Below, in pieces: positions 50,771 to 59,472 of a stretch of 64,000 nucleotides of DNA. Position numbers and translations under genes: made by a program. The DNA lies in assembly GCF_005924265.1 (NCBI RefSeq), contig NZ_VCLB01000003.1:62001-126000 (forward strand). Direction: 5' to 3'. How positions within the stretch are numbered: the stretch's first letter is position 1; each line of letters opens with the position of its first letter. The notes under the pieces were generated by a model that saw only the letters and a program-made list of their open reading frames with translations, was not told where the DNA came from and searched no databases. Origin of the DNA: Martelella lutilitoris. Lineage in GTDB: Bacteria; Pseudomonadota; Alphaproteobacteria; Rhizobiales; Rhizobiaceae.

Positions 50771-52465
50771 TCAGACCGCAACCGGCGACCAGGCCTCAGG
50801 CGCACGCGGATGGATATCCGTCACGACGTCAATCAGCGCGGGCTTGCGCGCTGCAATCGCGGCCTTGAGCACCGGCCCGAGATCCTCGGCGCGCTCCACG
50901 CGATAACCGTCGACCCCGAAGGTTTTGGCGAGCGCGCAGAAATCCGTCGGGCCGAAGCGGTTGATCTCTTCCGGCGACCCTGAACGCCCGTCGTAAAAGG
51001 AGGCCACCTTGGGCGTGCCCTGCCCGAAACCGGAATTGTTGTTGATCACGGTCACGACCGGAATATTCCAGCGCCGCTGGGTTTCGAGTTCGCTCAGGTG
51101 ATAATAGAACGCCCCGTCTCCCGAAAAGCAGACAACAGGTCGCTCCGGCGCACCGCATTGCGCGCCAAGCGCTGCGGGAAAGGCCCAGCCGAGCGAGCCG
51201 GCCGCCCTCAAATAGCTCTGCCCGGGATGCGGCAGGTCCACCATCGTCGCGGTCCAGATGCCGGAATAGCCGGTATCGGCCACCAGAACCGCGTTTTCCG
51301 GCAGGGCTTCGGAGATTTCGCGGCAGAGCCGCTCCACCCTGAGCGGAGCCGCGTCCGAATGCATCGCGGGCTCCACGCGGCGCCACCATTCGGCGACCGC
51401 AGCCGTCGCGTGCGCGGCAAAATCCGCCCATGCCGTCTGCGGCGTCACATGCGCGGCAAGATCGGCCACAGCCTGGCGCGGACATCCCCATACCGCGGTG
51501 ACGCCGGGATAGTTGCGGCCGATCTCCTGACCGTCGAGATCGATCTGGATGATCGCCGTCCCTTGCGCGGGCACGGTATAGTTATTGGTGGGCTGATCGC
51601 CTGCATGGCAGCCGATATAGATGACCAGATCGGCCTCGTGGACAAGCCGGTTTGCGGGCGGCGCGGAATAGGTGCCGACCGTGCCGATATGCAGCGGATG
51701 CGTCGTCGGCACGATGGTGCGCCCGCCAAGCGAGGTCGCCACCGGAATCTTGCAGGCTTCGGCGAAGGCGCGGATTTCGGCATGGGCCTCGACCTGGATC
51801 GCCCCGGCGCCGACGACCATCACCGGTCGTTTCGCCTGCGCAAGCCGCGCCGCGGCCGCCTCGATCATCGCCCTGGAGGCAATCGGGCGATCGGCGGGCA
51901 GCCGGCCGAGCGCCGGATCGGGCAGAACGGGTGACGGCACCGTGCCCTTTTCGATGATTTCGCCCCCAAGCCCGTTCAGATCCAGATGCACCGGGCGCGG
52001 CGAGCCGTCCGTTGCCATGCGGAAGGCCTGCGGCAGAAGATGGGGCAGTTCGCGCGCCTCGGCCACATCCATGCTGGCCTTGGTGACGGACTGGAACGGG
52101 GGCGCATGCGGCACCTCCTGATAGGCGTTGCGATAGCGCAGCATCGGCTCCTTGCGCCCGGTCAGGGCCACGACCGGCGCGCGGTGCAGATAGGCATCCT
52201 GGAGGCCGGCGGCCAGGTTCGCAGCCCCCACCGACTGCGACATGCAGACGCCGACGCGATTGCTCGCCCGCGCATAGCCATCGGCCATATAGACGGCGGA
52301 CTTTTCCGAATGCGCCAGAATGCGTTTGATGCCGAGCTCCTCCATCTCGACCAGCGTTGGGCGCAAGATCGCGTCCATGAAGAAGACATGGGTGACACCG
52401 AGCGCCTCAAAGGATTCCGCGATATAGCGCGCGCCGTTCATGGCGGCCTGACCGTTTTCCGACAT
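50771..52465 (-). CDS. Thiamine-diphosphate-dependent enzyme (acetolactate synthase-like fold)
   Basis: A 564-residue ThDP enzyme with three domains: PYR (residues 10-180) with the cofactor-activating Glu54 in AHSEKSAVYMADGYARA, a central domain (200-340), and PP (370-550) with the ThDP motif starting GDGAFYYHLSELETQ and ending in INNN. The fold is shared by acetolactate synthase, benzoylformate decarboxylase, oxalyl-CoA decarboxylase and similar enzymes; it should cleave or join a 2-keto acid, but specificity is unknown. ATG 52465 follows GGGAGGAGAAAAGCGAT. A LacI-type palindrome sits at the promoter, and TRAP, IclR and dehydrogenase genes nearby suggest a catabolic pathway for an imported organic acid. 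Confidence 0.88.
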   Translation of the reverse strand: MSENGQAAMNGARYIAESFEALGVTHVFFMDAILRPTLVEMEELGIKRILAHSEKSAVYMADGYARASNRVGVCMSQSVGAANLAAGLQDAYLHRAPVVALTGRKEPMLRYRNAYQEVPHAPPFQSVTKASMDVAEARELPHLLPQAFRMATDGSPRPVHLDLNGLGGEIIEKGTVPSPVLPDPALGRLPADRPIASRAMIEAAAARLAQAKRPVMVVGAGAIQVEAHAEIRAFAEACKIPVATSLGGRTIVPTTHPLHIGTVGTYSAPPANRLVHEADLVIYIGCHAGDQPTNNYTVPAQGTAIIQIDLDGQEIGRNYPGVTAVWGCPRQAVADLAAHVTPQTAWADFAAHATAAVAEWWRRVEPAMHSDAAPLRVERLCREISEALPENAVLVADTGYSGIWTATMVDLPHPGQSYLRAAGSLGWAFPAALGAQCGAPERPVVCFSGDGAFYYHLSELETQRRWNIPVVTVINNNSGFGQGTPKVASFYDGRSGSPEEINRFGPTDFCALAKTFGVDGYRVERAEDLGPVLKAAIAARKPALIDVVTDIHPRAPEAWSPVAV

Positions 52466-52484
52466 ATCGCTTTTCTCCTCCCAA

Positions 52485-52502
52485 TTTGAAAGCGCTTTCA
52501 AA
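52485..52502. promoter_or_regulatory. Candidate LacI-family operator between ThDP enzyme and LacI genes
   Basis: TTTGAAAGCGCTTTCAAA is a perfect 18-bp palindrome with central CG, placed just before the ThDP-enzyme ribosome site in the divergent region. The rest of the region is AT-rich (52505-52550), fitting promoters for both directions. Confidence 0.8.
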
Positions 52503-52668
52503 AATGAGTGATTCCATATTAATTGTTTTATTTCAATACAAATTATCTAGAGATATCGAATAAGGGCATAGAAATGAATTCGTTTGCAATTGATGCGGCC
52601 GTCGCTAAGATCGCCGTTGACGAAGAGATTCGAACCGAGAGTACAGAGCCGTGCCGCGAAAGGATGAC

Positions 52669-53676
52669 ATGCAGCTCGCCGCCAGGCGGGTAAGGATGGA
52701 AGAGGTTGCGCGGGTCGCGGGCGTCTCGCTTGCCACCGTGTCGCGCGCGCTCAAGGCGCCCGAAACCGTCTCGAAAAAACGCCTCGCCCTCGTTCGGGAG
52801 GCGGCGGAACGTCTGGGCTATGCGCCGAACCGGATTGCCGGCAGCCTGGCGGGCACAAGCTCGCCGCTGATCGGCGTGATCGTTCCGAGCCTGACCAACG
52901 CGTTCTTCGCCGCAACGCTCGACCGGATGTCGGCGATTCTCGAGGAGGCCGGCTATCAGATGATGATCGGCCAGCATGACTATGACATCGAGCGCGAGGA
53001 ACGGATCGTGACCGCCTTTGCCAGCTGGAACCCGGCAGCGCTCGTGGTCACCGGCCGCGATCACACGCGCGGCACCCTTGCCTTGCTGACCGCGGCCACC
53101 TGCCCGGTGGTGGAAATGTGGGACCATGACGAGCGCCCGATCGACAGCGCGATCGGTTTTTCCAACCGCAGGGCCGGACAACTGGCGGGGCGCTATTTTG
53201 CAGAAGGCGGGTTTGAAAGGGTCGCCTTTGTCGGCGCGATCCTGTCGAGCGACCCTCGCGCGGCAGCCCGCGCCGAAGGCTTTGCGGAACGTTTCACCGA
53301 AGGCGGCAGACAAGCGCCCCTCATCATGACAGCGGCCGGGCGCGATATCGCCGAAGGCGGCATCGCCCTCAGGCAGGTTCTGCAACAACAGCCCGACACC
53401 CGGGCCATCGCCTTTTCCGGCGATATGCTCGCTGTCGGCGCGATGTTCGAGGCGGCGCGATTGGGACTTAGCATCCCCGAGGACATAGCCATCATGGGCT
53501 ATGGCGATCTCGATATCGCCGCCTGCACCAATCCGCCGCTGACAACAATCCGGCCGCCGCACGAAAAGATCGGCAAGGCCGTGGCGAAGCATCTTCTGGA
53601 CCGGATCGGACATGACGACGCGGGGCGGGAGAACCTCGACCTCGGCGTCGAACTGGTCGTGCGCGCGACGGCCTGA
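52669..53676 (+). CDS. LacI-family transcriptional regulator
   Basis: A 335-residue repressor: helix-turn-helix at residues 10-30 (VARVAGVSLATVSRAL), hinge YAPNRIAGSLAG and a periplasmic-binding-like domain (GVIVPSLTNAFFAATLDRM). ATG 52669 follows AAAGG; a GTG at 52651 and an ATG at 52696 are alternatives. It is divergent from the ThDP enzyme with a perfect LacI-type palindrome between them, and it is the first gene of a three-gene unit with a 3-hydroxyacyl-CoA-dehydrogenase-like and an SDR gene. It likely represses both directions. Confidence 0.92.
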   Translation: MQLAARRVRMEEVARVAGVSLATVSRALKAPETVSKKRLALVREAAERLGYAPNRIAGSLAGTSSPLIGVIVPSLTNAFFAATLDRMSAILEEAGYQMMIGQHDYDIEREERIVTAFASWNPAALVVTGRDHTRGTLALLTAATCPVVEMWDHDERPIDSAIGFSNRRAGQLAGRYFAEGGFERVAFVGAILSSDPRAAARAEGFAERFTEGGRQAPLIMTAAGRDIAEGGIALRQVLQQQPDTRAIAFSGDMLAVGAMFEAARLGLSIPEDIAIMGYGDLDIAACTNPPLTTIRPPHEKIGKAVAKHLLDRIGHDDAGRENLDLGVELVVRATA

Positions 53677-53708
53677 CGAGTGACGAGGCAAAAGGGAGGG
53701 GAGGCCCG

Positions 53709-54659
53709 ATGTCGATAAAGGAAGTAGCCGTGATCGGCGCCGGCACCATGGGCCATGCGCTGGCGCTGGTGCATGCGCTCGGCGGATGCCGCGTGATGCT
53801 GCATGATGCGGCCGCCGAGGTGCTGGCGCGCGCGCCGACCCTGATCGCCGCGGCCAGCCACACGCTTTGCGAGGCCGGCACGATCTCAACAGACGAAGCC
53901 GAAGCCGCGCGCAACCGCGTGCTCCTCGCAGACACGATCGAACAGGCTGTCGCGAATGCCGATCTGATCGTCGAGGCCGTGGTGGAAAAGGCCGAGGTGA
54001 AACGCACCGTGTTCGGGCACATCGACCGCTTCGCCCCGGCTTCGGCCATCCTTGCCTCCAATACATCCTATCTCGATATCTTTCCGCTGATCCCGGCGGC
54101 GAGGCAGAAAAACGCGGCAATCGCGCACTGGTATTCGCCCCCCTATATCGTCGATCTGGTGGATATCGCGCCGGGTCCGTCGACCGCGCGAGAAGTGATC
54201 GCGACATTGCACGCGCTCTATGAGGGTTTCGGCAAGGCGCCGCTGGTGTTTGACCGGCTGGTGCCCGGCTACGTCGCGAACCGGCTGCAGGCAGCCCTCA
54301 ATCTCGAATGCCTGCGGATGATCGACGAGGGGTGGGCGAGCGCGGAAGATATCGATTTTTCGATCCGGCACGGACTGGTCGATCGCCTGGCGCTTCTCGG
54401 CCATATGCGCAAGATGGACTACACCGGCCTTGAAATGATCAGCAACGGTCTTGCCGCGCGCACCTATCAGCCGCCGGAAAACGCCGGATACAGCGCCGTC
54501 CTCGCCCGCCTCATTGAGGAGGGACGAACCGGCGTGCGCGCCGGCAAGGGTTTCTACGATTACGGCGACGAACCGGTGGAGGATCTGCTGCACCGGCGCG
54601 ATCTGGGCCTTCTGCAGCTGAAGAAAATGCTTTCAAAGACAACGGGAGGACAGGGATGA
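53709..54659 (+). CDS. 3-hydroxyacyl-CoA dehydrogenase family protein (short form)
   Basis: A 316-residue NAD-dependent dehydrogenase with a Rossmann motif (VIGAGTMGHALALVHAL), the catalytic His region in IAHWYSPPY (replacing the usual HFFNP) and a C-terminal helical domain (RMIDEGWASAEDIDFSIRHGL). It belongs with L-3-hydroxyacyl-CoA and L-gulonate 3-dehydrogenase-like proteins (lambda-crystallin group), which act on 3-hydroxy acids or their CoA esters. GGGAGGGGAGG lies before the ATG. It follows the LacI gene after 32 bp and overlaps the SDR gene by ATGA. The real substrate may be a free hydroxy acid imported by the TRAP system. Confidence 0.87.
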   Translation: MSIKEVAVIGAGTMGHALALVHALGGCRVMLHDAAAEVLARAPTLIAAASHTLCEAGTISTDEAEAARNRVLLADTIEQAVANADLIVEAVVEKAEVKRTVFGHIDRFAPASAILASNTSYLDIFPLIPAARQKNAAIAHWYSPPYIVDLVDIAPGPSTAREVIATLHALYEGFGKAPLVFDRLVPGYVANRLQAALNLECLRMIDEGWASAEDIDFSIRHGLVDRLALLGHMRKMDYTGLEMISNGLAARTYQPPENAGYSAVLARLIEEGRTGVRAGKGFYDYGDEPVEDLLHRRDLGLLQLKKMLSKTTGGQG

Positions 54660-55417
54660 TCAGGGCTGATCTGACGGGAAAACGCGCGCTGGTGACGGGC
54701 GGCGCTTCGGGCATCGGGCTGGCAACGGTGACGATGCTGGCGGAAATGGGCGCAAAGGTGGCGATCAACCATCTGGAAGGCGATCCGGCCGGCCCGGAGA
54801 AGGTGACCGAACTTGCGGCGCAGGGGCTGGACGTGATCGCAGCGCCCGGCAACATCTCGATCCCCGGCAATGCCGAAGCCATGGTCGACACCGCCATCGA
54901 GGCCATGGGCGGGCTCGACTATCTCGTCAACAATGCCGGCACATCCGGCACCAAGGACAAGATCCCGCCCTCCGATCTGGACAAGATGACGGAGGATTTC
55001 TGGCAGCTTCTCATCGGCACCAATCTGATCGGCCCGTTTCGCTGCGCCCATGCGGCCGCCCCCGCCCTGAAGCAGAGCCGCGGCGCGATCGTCAACATGG
55101 CCTCGATCGCCGGCATCGGCCAGCAGGGCAGCTCGATCGCCTATGCCGCCAGCAAATCCGGGCTCGTCAGCCTGACGCGGAGCCTGGCGCGCGGCCTTGC
55201 GCCGGAAGTGCGGGTGAACGCGGTCGCCCCCGGCCAGACGCGCACGCCCTGGACCGACAGCTGGCCGGAGGAGCGCAAGCAATGGGCCCGCGATCTCGCC
55301 GTCTTGAAACGCCGCTCGGAACCGGAAGACATCGCCGAAGCCGTGCTCTATCTCTGCGCCGGCGCCAGCATGGTGACCGGCCACGTCTTGGTGGTCGACG
55401 GCGGCATGACGCTGTGA
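54656..55417 (+). CDS. Short-chain dehydrogenase/reductase
   Basis: A 253-residue classical SDR. The cofactor motif is TGGASGIGLATV, the Asn in VNNAGTSG, and the catalytic triad is Ser in VNMASIAGIG with Tyr and Lys in SIAYAASKSGL. The C-terminal PEDIAEAVLYLCAGAS and VVDGG motifs are typical. It acts on an alcohol or ketone of unknown structure. Its ATG overlaps the stop of the preceding 3-hydroxyacyl-CoA dehydrogenase-like gene, so the two work together, and both are likely under the LacI protein encoded upstream. No terminator is seen after it. Confidence 0.92.
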   Translation: MIRADLTGKRALVTGGASGIGLATVTMLAEMGAKVAINHLEGDPAGPEKVTELAAQGLDVIAAPGNISIPGNAEAMVDTAIEAMGGLDYLVNNAGTSGTKDKIPPSDLDKMTEDFWQLLIGTNLIGPFRCAHAAAPALKQSRGAIVNMASIAGIGQQGSSIAYAASKSGLVSLTRSLARGLAPEVRVNAVAPGQTRTPWTDSWPEERKQWARDLAVLKRRSEPEDIAEAVLYLCAGASMVTGHVLVVDGGMTL

Positions 55418-55588
55418 CGACCATCGGGCTCCGGCCGTTCCACCCGACCCGGTATGTCCCGATCAGCCTTTCTCCCCGCAACCGCCGCAAGACCTGACCT
55501 TCAGGCCGCGATTGCCGTCATAGACGCAGGAACAGGCGGAGGCTCGTCAGAACTTTGAGCCGCGGGCGGACGTTCGGGAAGAGGCCCC

Positions 55589-56674
55589 TTAAGCCTCCAC
55601 CTCGACATCCGACAACGGGCGCGAGCAGCAGGCGAGGATGTAGCCCTCCTCGATCTCGTCATCGAGAATGCCGCCATTGTGCTGCATGTCGACCTTGCCG
55701 GACCTGCACATGGTGCGGCAGGTGCCGCAGATGCCGCTCTCGCAGGCTGCCGGGATCCGCACGCCGGCATTGCGCGCCGTCTGCAGGATGGTGAAGCCGG
55801 GCTGCACTTCCGCCGTTACGCCGGAATCGGCGAATTCGACGGTGAACAGCTTTTCCTCGTCGCCGCTCTCGCCGATAAACACGGCCGGCGGCGGCACCTC
55901 GGGCTTGAAGGTCTCCTGGAAATAATTGTTTTCCATGTCGAAATTGGAGCTTTCGAGCGAATCCCTCACCGTTGCCATGAACGGGTCCGGCCCGCAGCAG
56001 AAGACGCGCCGCTCCAGGAAATCCGGCACCAGAAGCGCGATCTTGGCGCGGTCGATAAACCCTCTGAGCCCCGACCACAGCTGGGTGCGCTCAAGCTCGG
56101 AGACGATGAAGCCGAGATTGAAGAACGGCATATAGCGCGCCTTGTACTCCAGTTCCCAGCGGAAGATGATGTCGCTCGGCGAGCGGGCGCAATGGATGAA
56201 GGCGATGTCGGTGTCAGGGTCGCGGTCGCCCAGATCACGGGTCATCGACATCATCGGCGTGATTCCCGAGCCGGCGGAGATGAACAGGTATTTCTCCGCC
56301 GGATGCTCGACGTAGGAGAAATCGCCGAGCGGACCGATCGCCTTCAGCTTCATGCCCGGATGCAGGTTCTCGAACATCCAGCGCGTGCCGATACTGTCCT
56401 TCTGCGCCTTCACCGTCACGGCGATGGTGAAGGGCCGGGTCGGACTGGAGGAGATCGTGTAGGTGCGCATGATCGGTTCCGGACCGACCGGCAGTTCCAG
56501 CGTGATGTACTGGCCCGGCAGGTAGCGAAACCAGATGTTTTCCTCCTCCGCCTTGAAGGTGAAGGTCATCACGTCCGGGGCTTCCGGGGTCCAGGCGACG
56601 CATTCGAGCATGTGCTCGCGGCCATTCCACGGCACCATTTCATCGATATGTTTGAACGGCTTCGACTTCAGCAT
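55589..56674 (-). CDS. gbcB: Ferredoxin/flavin reductase component of Rieske oxygenase (GbcB-like)
   Basis: A 361-residue electron-transfer protein: FAD-binding barrel (residues 15-120; RTYTISSSP for flavin), NAD-binding domain (125-250; LFISAGSGITPM and VFCCGPDPFM) and a C-terminal plant-type 2Fe-2S domain with cysteines in CESGICGTC and a further Cys in LACC. It passes electrons from NAD(P)H to the terminal oxygenase encoded directly upstream. The ATG lies one base after the oxygenase stop. The layout is that of GbcB, the reductase for glycine betaine demethylation, although other Rieske systems (for example stachydrine) use near-identical reductases. Confidence 0.88.
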   Translation of the reverse strand: MLKSKPFKHIDEMVPWNGREHMLECVAWTPEAPDVMTFTFKAEEENIWFRYLPGQYITLELPVGPEPIMRTYTISSSPTRPFTIAVTVKAQKDSIGTRWMFENLHPGMKLKAIGPLGDFSYVEHPAEKYLFISAGSGITPMMSMTRDLGDRDPDTDIAFIHCARSPSDIIFRWELEYKARYMPFFNLGFIVSELERTQLWSGLRGFIDRAKIALLVPDFLERRVFCCGPDPFMATVRDSLESSNFDMENNYFQETFKPEVPPPAVFIGESGDEEKLFTVEFADSGVTAEVQPGFTILQTARNAGVRIPAACESGICGTCRTMCRSGKVDMQHNGGILDDEIEEGYILACCSRPLSDVEVEA

Positions 56675-56675
56675 A

Positions 56676-57920
56676 TCAGGCGACGATGGAAAGAGGCGCG
56701 TTTTCGTCGGACAGGCGTTCGAGCGAGTGATTGGCGTACCATTCGACAAACTGCATCACGCCGCCTTCGTCCTCGGGTGAATAAGGGCCGGGCTCATAGG
56801 CGGGCGAGCGGATGCCACGGGCGTTTTCCTCGACGATCTGGCGGTCCTGGTCATTGGTGAAGGTCCACACATGGGTGAGCTCGTCGAGATCGTAGTCGAT
56901 GCCCTCGACCGCATCCTTCGGCACCAGCCAGGTGGTGGTGACCTCCGTCTCTTCGGGTCCGATCGGCAGGACGCGGAAGGAGATCGCGTGATCGCCTAGA
57001 AAGTGGTTCCAGGTGGTCGGATAATGAAACAGAACCAGCGCGCCAATGCCGGCGGCGGCCGTCTTCTCGCCCATCGGCTTGCGCACGGCCCGCTTGCCCG
57101 ACATGGTGTAGCTTTCCGCGCCTGCAATCAGCGGCATGCGGGCGATGCGGAACTGGCCGTCCGGATTGATGAAGAACCTGGCCTCAAGCCCGGCCGCCTC
57201 GCAATGGGCCCAGTGCGCCTGGATTTCGGGATCGTCCATCATGCCCTGAACCCCGGTCACCGAGGCGGCTTCGGGATAGGTGCGGCAAAGCTCAGGATGA
57301 TTGGCAGCGCAGTGGTAGCACTCGCGGTTGTTTTCCCAGACCAGCTTCCAGTTGCCCTTCTCGACGATCGTGCTCTTGAAGGCGACCTTGGTGTCGCGGA
57401 TGTTATGGGGCGCGATATAGGGCGAAATCGCCTCGCGCAGCGGCGCAATATCCGGCGCCGCGTCTGCCAGACAGATGAAGACATAGCCCTCGATGCTCTC
57501 GCAATGGACAGGCTTCAGACCGAATTTCGACTTGTCGAAATCCTCGCCCATATGGCGCACATATTGCAGCGTCCCGTCGAGATCATAGGTCCACTGGTGA
57601 TAGGGGCAGACGAGTTTGGCCGTGGTGCCCTTGTCGGCCGAGCAGACGCGCGAGCCGCGATGGCGACAGGAATTGTGCAGCGCCCGGATAACCTTGTCGC
57701 GCCCGCGCGTGAGGATGACGGAATAGTCGCCAACCTGGATCGTCAGGTAATTGCCCGGCCGAGCGAGTTCGCAATCATGGGCGACGAACAGCCAGTCGCG
57801 GTAATAGAAATTCTCCATATCGACCCGGAAATAATCGGGATCGGTGTAGAAGGCGCGGGACAGGGTAAAACCGTCCTGACGGCTCTTCAGTTCGTCGAGC
57901 ATTTTCTGGCGTATGGTCAT
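56676..57920 (-). CDS. gbcA: Rieske-type glycine betaine demethylase, oxygenase component (GbcA-like)
   Basis: A 414-residue terminal oxygenase. The Rieske cluster ligands are Cys85-x-His87 (SCRHRGSRV) and Cys105-x2-His108 (CPYHQW); the mononuclear iron site has Glu200-x2-His203-x4-His208 in NRECYHCAANH. It oxidatively demethylates a quaternary amine, giving formaldehyde; GbcA acts on glycine betaine to yield dimethylglycine. ATG 57920 follows GGAGG; the frame upstream lacks a site. It is followed after one base by its reductase gene. The family assignment is secure, betaine versus another N-methyl compound is inferred. Confidence 0.87.
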   Translation of the reverse strand: MTIRQKMLDELKSRQDGFTLSRAFYTDPDYFRVDMENFYYRDWLFVAHDCELARPGNYLTIQVGDYSVILTRGRDKVIRALHNSCRHRGSRVCSADKGTTAKLVCPYHQWTYDLDGTLQYVRHMGEDFDKSKFGLKPVHCESIEGYVFICLADAAPDIAPLREAISPYIAPHNIRDTKVAFKSTIVEKGNWKLVWENNRECYHCAANHPELCRTYPEAASVTGVQGMMDDPEIQAHWAHCEAAGLEARFFINPDGQFRIARMPLIAGAESYTMSGKRAVRKPMGEKTAAAGIGALVLFHYPTTWNHFLGDHAISFRVLPIGPEETEVTTTWLVPKDAVEGIDYDLDELTHVWTFTNDQDRQIVEENARGIRSPAYEPGPYSPEDEGGVMQFVEWYANHSLERLSDENAPLSIVA

Positions 57921-58047
57921 GGGCAGCCTCCGCGGCGAAGACGGACAATAAGGCGCATTAAACCATCGCCGGTTGCGCCTTCGCGTCCCAATCACGACAT
58001 GACTTTCGGAAATGACGACACGGGAAAATTCGCACCGGCCGCCGGCA

Positions 58048-58422
58048 TCAGCGCGGCAAAAGCGCTATCACCTCGATCTCAATCCGGTATTTCGGCTCGA
58101 TCAGGCCGCATTCCAGCATGGTCGCCGCCGGCGGATTATCGCCGAAGGTTTCGGCGAGAAGCGGCCAACAGGCCGAAAAATCAGCGGCATCCGGCAGGTA
58201 GTAGGTCACCCGCACGACATCTTCAAAACCGCAGCCGGCTTCGCAAAGCGCGCTTCCGATCGCCGCAAGCGCCGAACGGCACTGGCCGACGATATCCTCC
58301 GGAATATCCTCCCCCTGCGCCGTCGTGCCTGCGACATGGACAAAGCCGCCGGCCACCACCGCGCGGCAATAGCCGATCTTCTTCTCGTAAATGCCGCCGG
58401 AGGCAATCCGTCTGATCGTCAT
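58048..58422 (-). CDS. RidA-family protein
   Basis: A 124-residue protein of the RidA/YjgF/UK114 family, which deaminates reactive enamine/imine intermediates. The family Arg lies in EPKYRIEIEVIALLP near the C-terminus, and AAFEDVVRVTYYLPD-like segment GFEDVVRVTYYLPD is intact. AAAGGA precedes ATG 58422. It is near, but not coupled to, the betaine demethylase genes (127 bp), on the same strand. Whether it is a true RidA or a sequence relative with another function (Rid2-7 groups) is not settled. Confidence 0.85.
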   Translation of the reverse strand: MTIRRIASGGIYEKKIGYCRAVVAGGFVHVAGTTAQGEDIPEDIVGQCRSALAAIGSALCEAGCGFEDVVRVTYYLPDAADFSACWPLLAETFGDNPPAATMLECGLIEPKYRIEIEVIALLPR

Positions 58423-58490
58423 CAGAAAATCCTTTGTTGTGCCGGGCCTTTGTTTTAAACGGGAAACACTCATACAGGAACGGGTTTAAC

Positions 58491-59468
58491 ATGGCGCGCA
58501 TCATCGACATCGCGGTTGAGGAAGACATGGCGCTGGCTGAAGGCAGCGCGCTTCTCTTGGCCGGCGAACTGGTCGCCATGCCGACGGAAACCGTCTATGG
58601 CCTTGCCGCCGATGCGACGAACCCCCAGGCAATCGCGAAAATCTATGCCGCCAAGGGCCGGCCTGCCTTCAACCCGTTGATCTGCCACATGTCCGGGCTT
58701 GAAATGGCCGAGGATTATGCCGTCTTTTCGCCTCTGGCACGCACGCTCGCGCAAGCCTTCTGGCCCGGCCCGCTGACCCTCGTTCTGCCGCTGAAACAGG
58801 GGGCTGCGATCGCGCCTGCGGCAACGGCAAACCTGCCAACCATCGGCGTGCGCGTGCCCCAGGGCTTTGCCGGGCGGCTGATCGCGGAAACCGGACGGCC
58901 GCTGGCTGCCCCCAGCGCCAACACATCCGGCAGGATCAGCCCGACAACGGCTGCTCATGTGGAGGCTGATCTTGGTGAAAAGCTGCGGCTTATTCTCGAT
59001 GCCGGACCGGCGGAGGTCGGCGTGGAATCGACGATCCTGAAGGTCGAGGACGAGACGATCACCCTGCTCCGGCCGGGCGGCATTTCCGCGGCCGAGGTCG
59101 AGGCGCTGACCGACAGGCGGGTAGCAAGACTGCAGCAAAAGACCGCCATTGTCGCTCCGGGCATGATGGTTTCGCATTATGCGCCGAAGGCCGCCGTCCG
59201 CCTCGACGCGACGCGGGTGGAAGACGGCGAGGCGCTGGTGCTGTTCGGGCCTTGCCAGGTCGAAAACGCCTCTGCCGCGCACGCCACCTTCCAACTGAGC
59301 GCCAAGGGCGATCTTGCGGAAGCGGCAAGCCGGTTATACGACACGATGATAGAGGCCGATCTGAGCGGCGCGACCGCCATTGTCTTCGCCCCGATCCCGA
59401 AAGAGGGTATCGGCGAGGCGATCAATGACAGGCTTTCCCGCGCCGCCGCACCCCGGAAGGATGACTGA
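58491..59468 (+). CDS. tsaC: Threonylcarbamoyl-AMP synthase (Sua5/YrdC/YwlC family)
   Basis: A 325-residue enzyme that forms threonylcarbamoyl-AMP from Thr, bicarbonate and ATP, the first step of the t6A37 tRNA modification. The YrdC-like domain (residues 10-200) has the motif PTETVYGLAADA, KGRPAFNPLICH, LPTIGVRVPQG and SANTSGR; the extra C-terminal Sua5 domain (about 215-325) marks the long YwlC/Sua5 type. The ATG at 58491 follows AGGAACGGG. It is followed after 4 bp by an FAD oxidase gene, probably an unrelated operon partner. Confidence 0.93.
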   Translation: MARIIDIAVEEDMALAEGSALLLAGELVAMPTETVYGLAADATNPQAIAKIYAAKGRPAFNPLICHMSGLEMAEDYAVFSPLARTLAQAFWPGPLTLVLPLKQGAAIAPAATANLPTIGVRVPQGFAGRLIAETGRPLAAPSANTSGRISPTTAAHVEADLGEKLRLILDAGPAEVGVESTILKVEDETITLLRPGGISAAEVEALTDRRVARLQQKTAIVAPGMMVSHYAPKAAVRLDATRVEDGEALVLFGPCQVENASAAHATFQLSAKGDLAEAASRLYDTMIEADLSGATAIVFAPIPKEGIGEAINDRLSRAAAPRKDD

Positions 59469-59472
59469 CTGC

